Counted from the stretch's first letter, positions 14,003-22,423 are shown. The stretch: DNA of 24,762 nt from an uncultured Faecalibacterium sp. (GCA_900551435.1 URVW01000031.1:1-24762), one strand, 5' to 3'. Numbers and translations are program-made. Notes: generated from the letters alone by a model not told the origin.

Positions 14003-15286
14003 TTAGGCCAGATAGGGGTCCAGCACCGCGTCGATTTCCTTTTTGTGCTTGGGGTTCGGCTTTTTCACCATCCGGCCCCGGCAGACGACGAGTTCCAGCT
14101 CCCGCAGAGCCGACAGGTCCTTCAGCGGGTCCTTGGCTGTCACGATGAAGTCCGCGCTCTTCCCTGCTTCGATGGAACCGGTCACATCGCCCACACCGGC
14201 CAGCTGTGCATTCCGCAGCGTCGCGGTGTAGAGCGCAAATCGGTTCGATACACCGCAGTATTTATGGAAGTAGCACAGCTCCCGCCAGAAATCATACTGG
14301 GTGATGTACGGACAGCCCACATCGTTGCCCAAGCCCACCGGGATGCCGTTGGCAAGGGCAGTCTTTGCGCTGTCCACGACGCCGTCAAAGACGATCTTTC
14401 CGTTGTACTGGTCCTTCTCCGATGCGCCCGAGATGGCCGGGTCGAACAGCGCATACGGCAGGGCCGGGGAAATGGTCGTGCAGACGAACGCACCGTGCTC
14501 CTTGTACAAACGAACCGTCTCTTCGTCCATTTTTGCGCCGTGCTCAATGGAATCCACACCGTTTTCCAGTGCGACCCGCACGCCCTCCGGCGATTCGGTA
14601 TGGGCCGCGACCTGATAGCCCAGCTTGTGGGCCTCGTCGCAGACAGCCTTGACCATCGAGGCGGGCATCTTCAGCTCACCGGGCGTCCCCTTTTTCTGGG
14701 CGTCCAGCACGCCGCCGGTGATCATCAATTTAATGAGGTCTACGCCCTGTCCCTTTGCCTTTTTCACCTGCGCCAGCGCCTGACGGTTATCCTGCGCTGC
14801 AATGGCGACCGAACCCGCCATGTGCCCGCCGGGGACGGAGATTCCTTCGTTGGCCGCAAGGATGCGGGGCGCAAGGATCTTTCCGGCGGCGGCATCGTCA
14901 CGGCAGCGGGTGTCGAAATCGCCCAAGCCGCCCACGGTGCGGATGGTCGTCACGCCGCCCAGCAGTTCCAGCTTGGCATAACTGCACACCAGCCGGTATG
15001 CCACCGCGCGGGTCAGGCCGTTGCTCATAATTTTGCGCACCAGCGCGGCGTTGTCGCGCGGTTTGGTGCTGGGCTTGCCGTTTCCGGCCAGATGCACATG
15101 CAGGTTGATGAGTCCGGGCATCAGGTAGCCGCCCTTCAGGTCGATCTTTTCGTATCCCTCGCACGGCTCATTCTCATCCACCACGGCCACGATCTTGTCG
15201 TCGTCGGTCAGCACCATTTTTCCGGTCTGCGGGGTCATCGTCTCGGTCCCATCCAGAAGGACACAGTGATAATACGCACGCTTCAT
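14003..15286 (-). CDS. Metal-dependent amidohydrolase (imidazolonepropionase/prolidase-like)
   Basis: Cytoplasmic TIM-barrel hydrolase of the amidohydrolase superfamily, 427 residues, full length. Metal ligands can be placed: HVH (63-65), a Lys for carbamylation in LIKLMITGG (K186), H229 (AAHTES), H249 (SIEHG) and D322 (GLGNDVG). A beta-sandwich formed by both termini is implied by the flanking segments (KGGYLMPGLI and the C-terminal ADFIVTAKDPL). Members of this branch act on imidazolonepropionate, Xaa-Pro dipeptides or related amides; substrate not determinable here. GAGGAAAA precedes ATG 15286. It sits 15 bases after the receiver fragment and just before the rhomboid gene, probably one transcript. 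Confidence 0.88.
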   Translation of the reverse strand: MKRAYYHCVLLDGTETMTPQTGKMVLTDDDKIVAVVDENEPCEGYEKIDLKGGYLMPGLINLHVHLAGNGKPSTKPRDNAALVRKIMSNGLTRAVAYRLVCSYAKLELLGGVTTIRTVGGLGDFDTRCRDDAAAGKILAPRILAANEGISVPGGHMAGSVAIAAQDNRQALAQVKKAKGQGVDLIKLMITGGVLDAQKKGTPGELKMPASMVKAVCDEAHKLGYQVAAHTESPEGVRVALENGVDSIEHGAKMDEETVRLYKEHGAFVCTTISPALPYALFDPAISGASEKDQYNGKIVFDGVVDSAKTALANGIPVGLGNDVGCPYITQYDFWRELCYFHKYCGVSNRFALYTATLRNAQLAGVGDVTGSIEAGKSADFIVTAKDPLKDLSALRELELVVCRGRMVKKPNPKHKKEIDAVLDPYLA

Positions 15287-15301
15287 CGTTTTTTCCTCTT
15301 T

Positions 15302-15559
15302 TCACATTGCCGTCTGCGGGCGGCAGTATTGCACGATCTTGCTCAGCAGCAGCTTGGGGTCCAAGGGTTTGGCCAGATGTTCGTTCATCCCGGCCGCACG
15401 GGTCTTTTCGCGATCCTCCGCAAAGGCGTTGGCCGTCATCGCAAAGATGGGCACGGTCTTAGCGTCCTCCCGGATCGAGTCCTTCCGTTTTGCCAGCCGC
15501 TTGTTCCGGCGGACCGCTTTCTGTTCGAAAATATGATAAATTTCTTCCTTGTGATCCAT
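15302..15559 (-). pseudogene. Response-regulator receiver fragment
   Basis: The last 57 or so residues match the C-terminal half of a CheY-type receiver as found in hybrid histidine kinases: VPIFAMTANAF with T42, then AAGMNEHLAKPLDP with the conserved Lys near 64, then a last helix. The phosphoacceptor Asp and the first half of the domain are missing. The first 28 residues (MDHKEEIYHIFEQ...) are charged and do not look like a receiver. It has a promoter but only a weak ribosome site. Best explained as a remnant of a larger hybrid kinase or regulator fused to other sequence; it may still be translated. A TTG start at 15589 is possible but lies too near the transcript start. Confidence 0.65.
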
Positions 15560-15598
15560 CTTTTCACTTATGTTCGGGGTTTTTGACAATGTAAAACT

Positions 15599-15627
15599 AG
15601 TATATCATGTTTTTCACCGTTCGAAAA
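15599..15627 (-). promoter_or_regulatory. Promoter upstream of the receiver fragment and amidohydrolase
   Basis: TTTTCG, 17-base spacer and TATACT with an extended TGA. Probably the promoter of the whole minus-strand unit down to the rhomboid gene. Confidence 0.5.
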
Positions 15628-15696
15628 GCCCCCGGACCACGTTTTCCTGTATTTCTCAAAGCCGCTTTTCTGCCCGGTCTGGCGCGCAGCGCTGCA

Positions 15697-15725
15697 TTGA
15701 CATTCCCCAGAAACTCGGTTACACT
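15697..15725 (+). promoter_or_regulatory. Promoter of holA
   Basis: TTGACA, 17-base spacer, TACACT, 64 bases before the TTG start of holA. Confidence 0.75.
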
Positions 15726-15788
15726 AACAGTATCCCATTTTCTCTGGGCGGCAGGGCCGCGTATTCTTCACGAAAGAAGGTTTCTTTT

Positions 15789-16817
15789 TTGGCAACGGAA
15801 GCAAAACTCCGGCAGCTGGCGGACAGCGGCTGTCCGGTCTACTATTTTTATTCCAGCGAGCGCTATCTCGTCCGGCAGTCCGTTTCCGCGGTGAGCCGCC
15901 TGCTCTCCGCCGACACCGACGAGGAGACCACCGTTCTGGACGGGGCCGCCCCGGAACTGGAACAGCTCATCATGGCGGCGGGCACGATCTCCTTTTTCGG
16001 GACCCGGCGCGTGGTCATCCTGCCGGAGCTGGACCCCGCCGCCTACAGCGACAAAGACCTCGACGAGCTGTGCGAAACGCTGGCCAGCTTGGAAAACGCC
16101 GTCGTCGTGCTGGGCAGCGTCTTTCCGCTGGAACGCAGCAAACTCAAGACCGGCAAGCGGGCGCAAAAGCTTCTTGCACAGTGCAAAAAGCTGGGCTATG
16201 CCGAAGAATTGGCCAAGCCCAAGCCCTATGAACTGAAGGTCATGATGATCGACCGCGCCCAGCAGCAGGGCACGACCCTGCCCGAGGGAGCCGCTGCGGC
16301 CCTGCTGGAACGCTGCGGCGAGGACCCGTTCCTGCTCGAGAACGAGGTGGACAAGCTCTGCGCTCTGTCCGGCTATCAGACGGTCACCGCCGCGATGGTG
16401 GCCGAGATGGGCACGGTCAGTCTGGAAGCGGACGTGTTCGAGATGATCCGGATGATCACAGCCAAAAACGCCACCGGTGCGTGCAAAAAGCTGCAAGCCC
16501 TTCTCCGCTTGCAGCAGGAGCCGATCGCCATCACCGCCGCCCTGATCGGCAGCTATGTGGACCTCTACCGCGTCAAGCTGGGCGCGGCCAAGCGGAAGTC
16601 TTACAGCGCGGTGTTCAAGGATTTCGGCTACAAGGGCAGCGACTACCGGCTCAAGCGGTCGGCGGAGACAGCTTCGCACTACACCCTCGGCCAGCTGGAA
16701 GCCTGTATGCAGGTCCTGCTGGATTTGGACAAATCTTTGAAGAGCCAGCCCGTAGACGACGAAGTGCTGTTGGAAACAGCGCTCTGCCGTCTGGCACTGG
16801 CGGGGAGCGGACGATGA
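15789..16817 (+). CDS. holA: DNA polymerase III subunit delta
   Basis: Clamp-loader wrench subunit that opens the beta sliding clamp. From the TTG at 15789 it has 342 residues, the usual size. The N-terminal CPVYYFYSSERYLVRQSV matches the HolA start (YLIxGxExYL type). The central LLERCGEDPFLLENEVDKLC and the C-terminal VFKDFGYKGSDYRLKRS-like segments are typical of the family. AGAAGG lies eight bases before the TTG. No ATG in a suitable place exists in this frame, and the earlier part of the open frame lies upstream of the promoter. It overlaps the RNase M5-like gene by ATGA, a coupling that suggests joint translation. Confidence 0.9.
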   Translation: MATEAKLRQLADSGCPVYYFYSSERYLVRQSVSAVSRLLSADTDEETTVLDGAAPELEQLIMAAGTISFFGTRRVVILPELDPAAYSDKDLDELCETLASLENAVVVLGSVFPLERSKLKTGKRAQKLLAQCKKLGYAEELAKPKPYELKVMMIDRAQQQGTTLPEGAAAALLERCGEDPFLLENEVDKLCALSGYQTVTAAMVAEMGTVSLEADVFEMIRMITAKNATGACKKLQALLRLQQEPIAITAALIGSYVDLYRVKLGAAKRKSYSAVFKDFGYKGSDYRLKRSAETASHYTLGQLEACMQVLLDLDKSLKSQPVDDEVLLETALCRLALAGSGR

Positions 16818-17449
16818 GTGAACGTGAACTTCTGCACACTGACCGGGTCTTGGTCGTCGAGGGCAAATACGATGCCGCGCGGCTGTCCCACCTGACCGAC
16901 GCCATGATCTTACTGACCGACGGCTTTGGCATCTACAAGGACAAAAAGCGCCAGCAGCTGCTCAAAACGCTGGCCCGGAAAAACGGCCTGATCCTTTTCA
17001 CCGATTCCGATGCCGCCGGGTTTCGCATCCGGACCTTCATCACCAATCTGGTGGGCGCGCAAAACGTCGTACAGGCGTATGTTCCCGCCATCCACGGCAA
17101 GGAAAAGCGGAAACCTCAGCCCGGAAAAGAAGGGCTTTTGGGGGTGGAAGGCGTCGATGACGCCATCGTTCTGCAAGCGCTGCGGGATGCCCTTGGCCGC
17201 GAAGCCGACACCGCTGCCGCCAAACCGGCGGGCCGCCCCATCACCTACACCGACCTCTTCAACTGGGGGCTTTCCGGCCGCGCGGGCAGCGCCGAGCGAA
17301 AGTATGCCCTGCTCAACGCGCTGGGGCTTCCGCCCCGGCTCTCCAAAAAGGAGCTGGTCGAAGCGCTGAACCGCCTGTACAGCTTCGAGGAACTGGACCG
17401 CTTTCAAGCGGAATTTTTTGCGGACGAAGCCGCACTTCCTCAGGAATGA
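16814..17449 (+). CDS. Ribonuclease M5-like Toprim protein
   Basis: Toprim nuclease of the RNase M5 family; RNase M5 matures 5S rRNA precursor in Firmicutes. It has 211 residues. The N-terminal Toprim shows VVEGKYD (14-20, catalytic Glu16) and ILFTDSDAAGFRIR with the DxD at 64-66. The C-terminal third (KYALLNALGLPPRLSKKELVEALNRL) is the DUF4093-type helical region. Start ATG 16814 overlaps the holA stop. It is probably rnmV, but Toprim proteins with the same C-terminus include members without proven 5S activity. Confidence 0.85.
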   Translation: MSERELLHTDRVLVVEGKYDAARLSHLTDAMILLTDGFGIYKDKKRQQLLKTLARKNGLILFTDSDAAGFRIRTFITNLVGAQNVVQAYVPAIHGKEKRKPQPGKEGLLGVEGVDDAIVLQALRDALGREADTAAAKPAGRPITYTDLFNWGLSGRAGSAERKYALLNALGLPPRLSKKELVEALNRLYSFEELDRFQAEFFADEAALPQE

Positions 17450-17463
17450 TGCGCGTTTTCCCA

Positions 17464-17492
17464 TTGCACCTCTTGGGAAAGCGTGATAGAAT
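17464..17492 (+). promoter_or_regulatory. Promoter of the glycosyltransferase operon
   Basis: TTGCAC, 17-base spacer, TAGAAT with an extended TGA, 41 bases before the GT2 start. Confidence 0.68.
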
Positions 17493-17532
17493 AAATTGAA
17501 CCTTGTCGAACCAACAGAAGGGGTGCGAAATC

Positions 17533-18273
17533 ATGTCGAACACTTGCGGAACAGCGGAAAACCTTTATCTTGTCATTCCCGCCTACAACGAGCAGGAAAA
17601 TTTGAAGGACGTCATCGACCAGTGGTATCCCATCGTGGAGACCATCGGGAACGGGAGCCGTCTGGTCATCGTGGACGACGGCAGCCGCGACCAGACCTAT
17701 CCGATGCTGCTCCAAGCCGCCCAGACGCACCCGCTGCTGACGCCCCTGACCAAGCCGAACAGCGGCCACGGGGCAACGGTCCTGTTTGCCTACCACTACG
17801 CGCTGGACCACGGCGCGAATTATGTGTTCCAGACCGATTCCGACGGGCAGACCCTCGCGGAGGAGTTCTGGCCCTTCTGGGCGCTTCGGCATGACTACGA
17901 TTTTATCATCGGCGACCGGCGCACCCGGCAGGATGGGCTTTCCCGCGTGGTCGTGACCAAAACGCTCAAAGCCGTCATCCGGGTCTGCTTTGGAGTGTCC
18001 GTCCCGGACGCCAACACGCCCTTCCGCCTGATGGAAGCTGAGACTCTGCGCGAGAATCTGCGCTTCATCCCCAAGGGCTTCCATCTTTCCAACGTCGTTT
18101 TGTCGGTCCTCTATCTCCGGAAGCATCAGCGGGTGAAGTATCTGCCCATCACGTTCCGGCCCCGGCAGGGCGGCGTCAATTCCATTGACTTACCGAAAAT
18201 TTTTAAGATCGGCTGTCGGGCGCTGCGCGATTTCCGCGCCATCGACCGCGCCTTGAAACAGCAGGGAGTGTGA
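17533..18273 (+). CDS. Family 2 glycosyltransferase (polyprenyl-phosphate sugar synthase type)
   Basis: Inverting GT-A enzyme of 246 residues, similar to dolichyl/undecaprenyl-phosphate mannosyl- or glucosyltransferases. Visible motifs are PAYNEQENL (16-24), VDDGS (47-51) and the metal-binding DSDG (102-105), followed by an RPRQGGVNS-type segment. It lacks the C-terminal membrane helices seen in some relatives. AAGGGG precedes ATG 17533; an upstream TTG at 17503 has no ribosome site. It starts a three-gene operon with two GT-C-like membrane proteins. The likely product is a lipid-linked monosaccharide that serves as donor for those enzymes; this is inferred from gene order. Confidence 0.87.
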   Translation: MSNTCGTAENLYLVIPAYNEQENLKDVIDQWYPIVETIGNGSRLVIVDDGSRDQTYPMLLQAAQTHPLLTPLTKPNSGHGATVLFAYHYALDHGANYVFQTDSDGQTLAEEFWPFWALRHDYDFIIGDRRTRQDGLSRVVVTKTLKAVIRVCFGVSVPDANTPFRLMEAETLRENLRFIPKGFHLSNVVLSVLYLRKHQRVKYLPITFRPRQGGVNSIDLPKIFKIGCRALRDFRAIDRALKQQGV

Positions 18274-18275
18274 CC

Positions 18276-19544
18276 ATGAAACAGCACAAGCTTTCCCCTC
18301 TGCACCTGTTTTTTCTGCTCTCCCTGCTTCAACTCGGGTTTTTCGTCCTGCTGATGCCGGTCCTCGGCCAGCACGGGTTCGACTGGGTGGTGATGGAGAA
18401 CAACTCCCACTTCGAATCGGCGGATTATTTTCTCTGTCTGCTCTATTCACTGGGCGGGGCGCGGGTCTATCAGTTCGGCATCGACGCCTGTTACTCGCCG
18501 CTCTCCTATGCGGTATTCCACTTTTTCAGCAAGGCTACTTCGGCACAGGACCTGTTCGAGGGCGTAGACCTGCTGCAAGTGCCCTATGAAGATTTGATCG
18601 ACCTAACGCCTAAACTTTTGACCAGCCCCTATCAGCTGCTGGCTTATTTGATGTATCTGCTGGCGGGCGTTTTGCTGTATGGTCTGGCCATCCGGCTGCT
18701 CGACCTTCCCGAGCGGGATAAGGGCGCACTGACGGTCTGCGTTCTCTGCTCGGTCCCGCTGTTGTTCGGCGCAGTCGAGCGCGGGAACCTGACCCTTTAT
18801 GTCGCCGCTCTGCTCCTGCTGGCGTGGCGTCTGCGGGACTCTGAAAGCCCGCTCCTGCGGGAACTGGCCCTGCTTTTGATCGCGCTTGCAGCTGGATTGA
18901 AGTTCTATCCAGCCTTTATGGGACTGCTTTATCTACAGGAAAAGCGCTGGCGCGAGGCCGGTCGCCTCATCGTCTACGGAGCACTGTTCGTGTTCGTGCC
19001 CTTCGCCTTTTACGGCGGACTGGATGGACTGCAGCTCCTGCTCACGAACCTCTCCCTGCTTGCCACCGGGAACGACTACTATCACCGGATCCAATTCTTC
19101 CAAGGTGCGCTGACCTTCCTGCACCTTTCCGGGCGGCTGGCCAAGATTTTGAATCTCGGGTTCCTGTTGGTCATTCTGGCGCTGTTTTTCTCCACAAAAA
19201 GCAAGGTTCGGCGCTTGGTCTATCTGGCTACGATGCTGGCTCTTTACCCGCCAAATTCTTACCGCTATATGCTGTTGTTCTTCCTTTTGCCCCTCTTTGC
19301 GTGGGCAGAAACCGATGGGCAGAAGCGCTCTCGTTCCGGCGTTATCACAGCGGTGCTGTTCGCGTTCCTATTCAGCGTGCCGACTTTGTTTGGCGTCCTG
19401 ACCGGGTTCCGGCTCAGCTTCGGCGCATACACGCTGACCTATGTGGAGCTGTTCGTTTACGCCGCCGCATGGGTCCTGCTCGGCGTCACGGTCCTTGCAG
19501 ACCTGCGCGACGCATCCCGCCGGAAGAAAGGTCTTGTTGTATGA
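18276..19544 (+). CDS. GT87/DUF2029-like multi-spanning glycosyltransferase
   Basis: Polytopic membrane protein of 422 residues with about ten hydrophobic helices. VERGNLTLYVAALLLLAWR and the following LAAGLKFYPAFMGLL are the recognisable segment of the DUF2029/GT87 polyprenyl-phosphate-mannose-dependent transferases. The early acidic loop (NNSHFESADY) could hold the catalytic acidic residue. AGGGAG lies eight bases before ATG 18276; a GTG at 18270 is also possible. Its stop overlaps the start of the next gene by ATGA. Function: transfer of a lipid-linked sugar to an outer-face acceptor; sugar and acceptor unknown. Confidence 0.72.
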   Translation: MKQHKLSPLHLFFLLSLLQLGFFVLLMPVLGQHGFDWVVMENNSHFESADYFLCLLYSLGGARVYQFGIDACYSPLSYAVFHFFSKATSAQDLFEGVDLLQVPYEDLIDLTPKLLTSPYQLLAYLMYLLAGVLLYGLAIRLLDLPERDKGALTVCVLCSVPLLFGAVERGNLTLYVAALLLLAWRLRDSESPLLRELALLLIALAAGLKFYPAFMGLLYLQEKRWREAGRLIVYGALFVFVPFAFYGGLDGLQLLLTNLSLLATGNDYYHRIQFFQGALTFLHLSGRLAKILNLGFLLVILALFFSTKSKVRRLVYLATMLALYPPNSYRYMLLFFLLPLFAWAETDGQKRSRSGVITAVLFAFLFSVPTLFGVLTGFRLSFGAYTLTYVELFVYAAAWVLLGVTVLADLRDASRRKKGLVV

Positions 19545-21019
19545 ATGCTCTGAAAAAAATCCGCACTTCTCCGCGGTCCCGAATTTTGCTGGTGCTGTAT
19601 CTGTGCGCCGCCGCGTTCATCGTCAGTATGCAGTCCCCGATGAACCCCTTTTATACCACGCTGGGCGGTGTGGATTCCTCGGTGTTCCACTATGTCGCCT
19701 CGGTCATCGAGCAGGGCGGGCTTCCCTACCGCGACACCTTTGACCACAAAGGCCCCCTGCTCTATCTCATCAACTACATCGGCCTGAAAATCTCGTACTA
19801 CTCCGGCGCATGGCTGCTGGAATACTTCACCTTGGTGCTCTGGAACGCCCTCACCTACCGCACGGCGCGCCTGTTCTGCGGGCGGCTGGCGTCCTGCACG
19901 GTCGTGTTCTTCAGCGGTGCAGCACTGTTTTCCTGCTTTTTCGGCGGCAACTTCCCCGAAGTTTATGCCCTGCCCTGCATCACGGGGGCGCTCTATATTT
20001 TTACGGATTACTTTCTCCACCAGAAAATCAGCCCGTTCCGCCTGTTCCTCTGCGGTGCGGCACTGGCCAGCGCGCTGATGCTCAAACCCAACACCATTGC
20101 GGTCTGGGTCGTGTTTTCGCTGGCCGTTCTGGTCCAAGTCATCCGGGAGAAAAATCTCCCGGTCATTCCCCGCTTTCTCGGCTTTTTTCTGCTGGGATTC
20201 GTTGTTGTGCTGCTGCCGTTTCTGCTCTATTTTGTCCGGAACGGAATCTTCACCGATTTCATCGACACCTATTTCCGGTTCAATTTTCTGTATGCGGGCG
20301 CAGAAGGCGATTCTTCCACCCTCAAGGTCGTGGTCAACTTCCTGTTCTGCGAGTGGGCGTTCCCCAGCTTGGTCCTCGCTGCGCTGTTGTTCCGGCAAAA
20401 AACGGAGGAGCGCTTTTTCTGGGGTGCGTATCTGCTCTTTCTTCTGCTCTCGGTCGCGTTCTGCGGCATGAGCGGCAACGAATACGTCTACTACCGCATC
20501 TCCATGCTTCCCTGCTATGCGCTCCCATTGGCGGCGTTCCTGCGCGGGGTCCGCTTTGACCTCCGCCGCGAGTCGTTCCAACTGCTCGCCGCAGCGATGG
20601 CGACGGTGTTCGCCTTGTGCTGGTACACCCCCACCGTGAAAGCGCTCGGCTTGCTCAAACTGACCAGTTCCGAGGTCCACCTTGGCGACGAGCACCATCA
20701 GGCGATTTTCGAGCTGATCGAGGAAAACACCACCCCCGACGACCGCATTCTGGTGTACGGCAACGAGGATTCGTTCTATTTCTACAGCCACCGGTTCGCG
20801 GCGTCGAAGTATTCCTTCCAATACCCCATCGTTCTGATCGACGAGGACATCCGGAACGAATTTTTCCAGCAGATCGCCGAAAACCACCCCAAGCTCATCA
20901 TCGTGCAGAGCCTTTGGTGTGACGATGAATACATCAAAGCGTTCCTCCAAAGCCACCCTGAATACGTCTGCATCACCGATTTTTCGGATTATGCAGTTTA
21001 TCAGTATACTGGGGCCTGA
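19541..21019 (+). CDS. GT39/PMT-like multi-spanning glycosyltransferase
   Basis: Polytopic protein of 492 residues with about ten hydrophobic helices followed by a soluble C-terminal domain of about 110 residues (from near residue 380). The first extracytoplasmic loop carries GGVDSSVFHYVASVIEQGGLPYRD and then FDHKGPLLYLIN, the acidic loop and HKGP motif of GT-C glycosyltransferases of the ArnT/PMT type. It overlaps the preceding gene by ATGA. The soluble domain (TPDDRILVYGNEDSFYFYS) resembles the domain of related bacterial glycan-modifying enzymes. Acceptor unknown. No clear terminator is visible after its stop. Confidence 0.8.
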   Translation: MNALKKIRTSPRSRILLVLYLCAAAFIVSMQSPMNPFYTTLGGVDSSVFHYVASVIEQGGLPYRDTFDHKGPLLYLINYIGLKISYYSGAWLLEYFTLVLWNALTYRTARLFCGRLASCTVVFFSGAALFSCFFGGNFPEVYALPCITGALYIFTDYFLHQKISPFRLFLCGAALASALMLKPNTIAVWVVFSLAVLVQVIREKNLPVIPRFLGFFLLGFVVVLLPFLLYFVRNGIFTDFIDTYFRFNFLYAGAEGDSSTLKVVVNFLFCEWAFPSLVLAALLFRQKTEERFFWGAYLLFLLLSVAFCGMSGNEYVYYRISMLPCYALPLAAFLRGVRFDLRRESFQLLAAAMATVFALCWYTPTVKALGLLKLTSSEVHLGDEHHQAIFELIEENTTPDDRILVYGNEDSFYFYSHRFAASKYSFQYPIVLIDEDIRNEFFQQIAENHPKLIIVQSLWCDDEYIKAFLQSHPEYVCITDFSDYAVYQYTGA

Positions 21020-21038
21020 AAGAACGCTTCCGGTTGGA

Positions 21039-21515
21039 TTATTTTTCCTGAATTTGTTTCCCGGTCAGGTGCTCAATGGTGATCTCATAAAGCTGCACCC
21101 CGCCGATGGCCTTGGCGATCTCGGCTTCGATCTCTGTTTCACTGGGGTAATATTTCCGGGCCAGCTCCCGCACCCTTGCTTCAGTCTGGGAGGCGTCCTC
21201 GATGAGATGACACCGGCCAAAGACCACGGTGCTCTGCACATAAGGCGCCCAGTCGCCGGGAGCAAAGTGTTCGTTGCCGTAGACCGTGAAGCAGACTTTA
21301 TCGCTCCGCTTCAGGGCATCGACCTTCTGGCCGGACTTTGCCCCGTGGAAGTAGATTTTTCCCTGTTCGGCGTCGTAAAAATAGTTCACCGGGATGGCGA
21401 ACGGATAGCCGTCGTCGCCGTTGACGGCCAGAACGCCCCGGCGGGACTGTGTCAGAAGCTGCTTGGCGGCTTCGTCGGAAAGAGCGCGGCTGGCTCTGCG
21501 CATGGGTCGGAACAT
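21039..21515 (-). CDS. NimA/pyridoxamine-phosphate-oxidase-like flavin protein
   Basis: Small split-barrel flavoprotein of 158 residues. It shows MRRASRALSDEAAKQLLTQS, GVLAVNGDDGYPFAIPVNY, IYFHGAKSGQKVDALKRSD and CFTVYG, typical of the PNPOx-like family that includes nitroimidazole reductase NimA. Family members bind FMN or haem, and the metabolic role is usually unknown. The start at 21515 has AAGG at seven bases; an ATG six bases upstream is too close to that site. Convergent with the glycosyltransferase operon, with its own promoter. Confidence 0.85.
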   Translation of the reverse strand: MFRPMRRASRALSDEAAKQLLTQSRRGVLAVNGDDGYPFAIPVNYFYDAEQGKIYFHGAKSGQKVDALKRSDKVCFTVYGNEHFAPGDWAPYVQSTVVFGRCHLIEDASQTEARVRELARKYYPSETEIEAEIAKAIGGVQLYEITIEHLTGKQIQEK

Positions 21516-21544
21516 TGTCATTACCTTCTTTCTGTGATGGCTTT

Positions 21545-21573
21545 ATTTTACCATGCTTTCCGAAAGAGGAAAA
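21545..21573 (-). promoter_or_regulatory. Extended -10 promoter of the NimA-like gene
   Basis: TAAAAT preceded by TGG, with TTTTCC at 17 bases and a CTTTCGGAAAG dyad in the spacer. Third member of the promoter class also seen at 9215 and 12950. Confidence 0.55.
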
Positions 21574-21583
21574 GAGCCTTTTG

Positions 21584-21625
21584 CAAAACAAAACGGTCCC
21601 GGAAGGCGGCTGCTCTCCGGGACCG
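21584..21625 (-). terminator. Terminator of the GNAT gene
   Basis: Arms CGGTCCCGG and CCGGGACCG, loop of 14 bases, followed on the minus strand by TTTTGTTTT. Confidence 0.8.
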
Positions 21626-21630
21626 CTTTG

Positions 21631-22248
21631 TTATTCTGATTTCTTCGGTGTATCGGGATATTTGATCAGATCGTACAGCATTCCGGATTCGCCAAAGCGG
21701 CGGGTCCCGGAGAGCTGCATCCCAAGGTGCATGTACTTGTCGCACTTGGACTTGGCGTCGGTGTCCAGAATGACCGGGACGCCGAGCCGATTTCCCTCCG
21801 CAAAGGCAATGTCGAGGACCTTGCGCATATATCCCTGCCCCTGATAGGCCTCGCGCACGCAGACCATGCCGACAAAAACGCATGGCTCCTTTTTCTTGCC
21901 CATCAGGTCCTCAAGGGATGGGCCGCCGGACTTGATCGCTTTTGCAAAGTGATAAATTTCCCGCAGCGACATCGACCGGAAGATGCCCTGTATCAGCGGT
22001 AAAGTCGATTGGAACGGGATCTTCTGTCCGGGAAGTTTGTAGGCGATGTAGGCTTCGCCGCGCGGACTGGTCGTGTGGAGAAATCCGCCCGCCAAGACGC
22101 ACCGGACATAGCCGCAGATGTACTCCGCAACGGCATCCGGGCTGCGGAAGCAGACATTCATCCCGCTCGTCTCTTTTCCGTAGTTGTAGTAGCCAAAGGC
22201 GTGGCCGATCTCCCGAATGTGTGTTTCGTCCATTTCTTTTACAAGCAT
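21631..22248 (-). CDS. GNAT family N-acetyltransferase
   Basis: Acetyl-CoA-dependent acetyltransferase, 205 residues. The CoA pyrophosphate loop is VREAYQGQGYMRK, with QGQGYM at 136-141, preceded by the beta-4 strand CVFVGMVCV. The N-terminal half is less typical (HAFGYYNYGKETSGM, then HTTSPRGEAYIAY), so this is probably a diverged subgroup with its own substrate. GGGAGGGA lies ahead of ATG 22248. Its promoter is nearly the same as that of the O-methyltransferase gene 2 kb away. Confidence 0.85.
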   Translation of the reverse strand: MLVKEMDETHIREIGHAFGYYNYGKETSGMNVCFRSPDAVAEYICGYVRCVLAGGFLHTTSPRGEAYIAYKLPGQKIPFQSTLPLIQGIFRSMSLREIYHFAKAIKSGGPSLEDLMGKKKEPCVFVGMVCVREAYQGQGYMRKVLDIAFAEGNRLGVPVILDTDAKSKCDKYMHLGMQLSGTRRFGESGMLYDLIKYPDTPKKSE

Positions 22249-22295
22249 AAGGTCCCTCCCGCAAGCATCCGGCGTAGTTTTTCTTGACTAACCAC

Positions 22296-22324
22296 AGTGT
22301 AGCACAGATGCGGCTTCCTTGCAA
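22296..22324 (-). promoter_or_regulatory. Promoter of the GNAT gene, copy 1 of a repeated cassette
   Basis: TTGCAA, 17-base spacer, TACACT with an extended TGC. The flanks match the promoter at 24236 over roughly 46 bases. Confidence 0.72.
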
Positions 22325-22394
22325 GAGAAACTGCATTTTCCGGTCTTTCGGCCCATTGTCTGCCGTCTGCAAAGCACAAACTGCCGGACACTGG

Positions 22395-22423
22395 TTGCAT
22401 TTCGCACCCCAGCCGATTATAAT
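22395..22423 (+). promoter_or_regulatory. Strong promoter driving a gene remnant
   Basis: TTGCAT, 17-base spacer, TATAAT. It is followed by an AGGAGGG ribosome site and ATG 22499, but the gene behind it is broken. Confidence 0.75.

Noticed and set aside
13334..15586. Plus-strand open frame of 750 codons
   Set aside because: It is antisense to the rhomboid, amidohydrolase and receiver genes, which show family motifs; its own composition is that of a shadow frame and it runs through a terminator-flanked junction without a ribosome site.
19457..20956. Long minus-strand frame opposite the GT39-like gene
   Set aside because: Low-complexity charged antisense translation without motifs; the opposite strand encodes a clear membrane protein.
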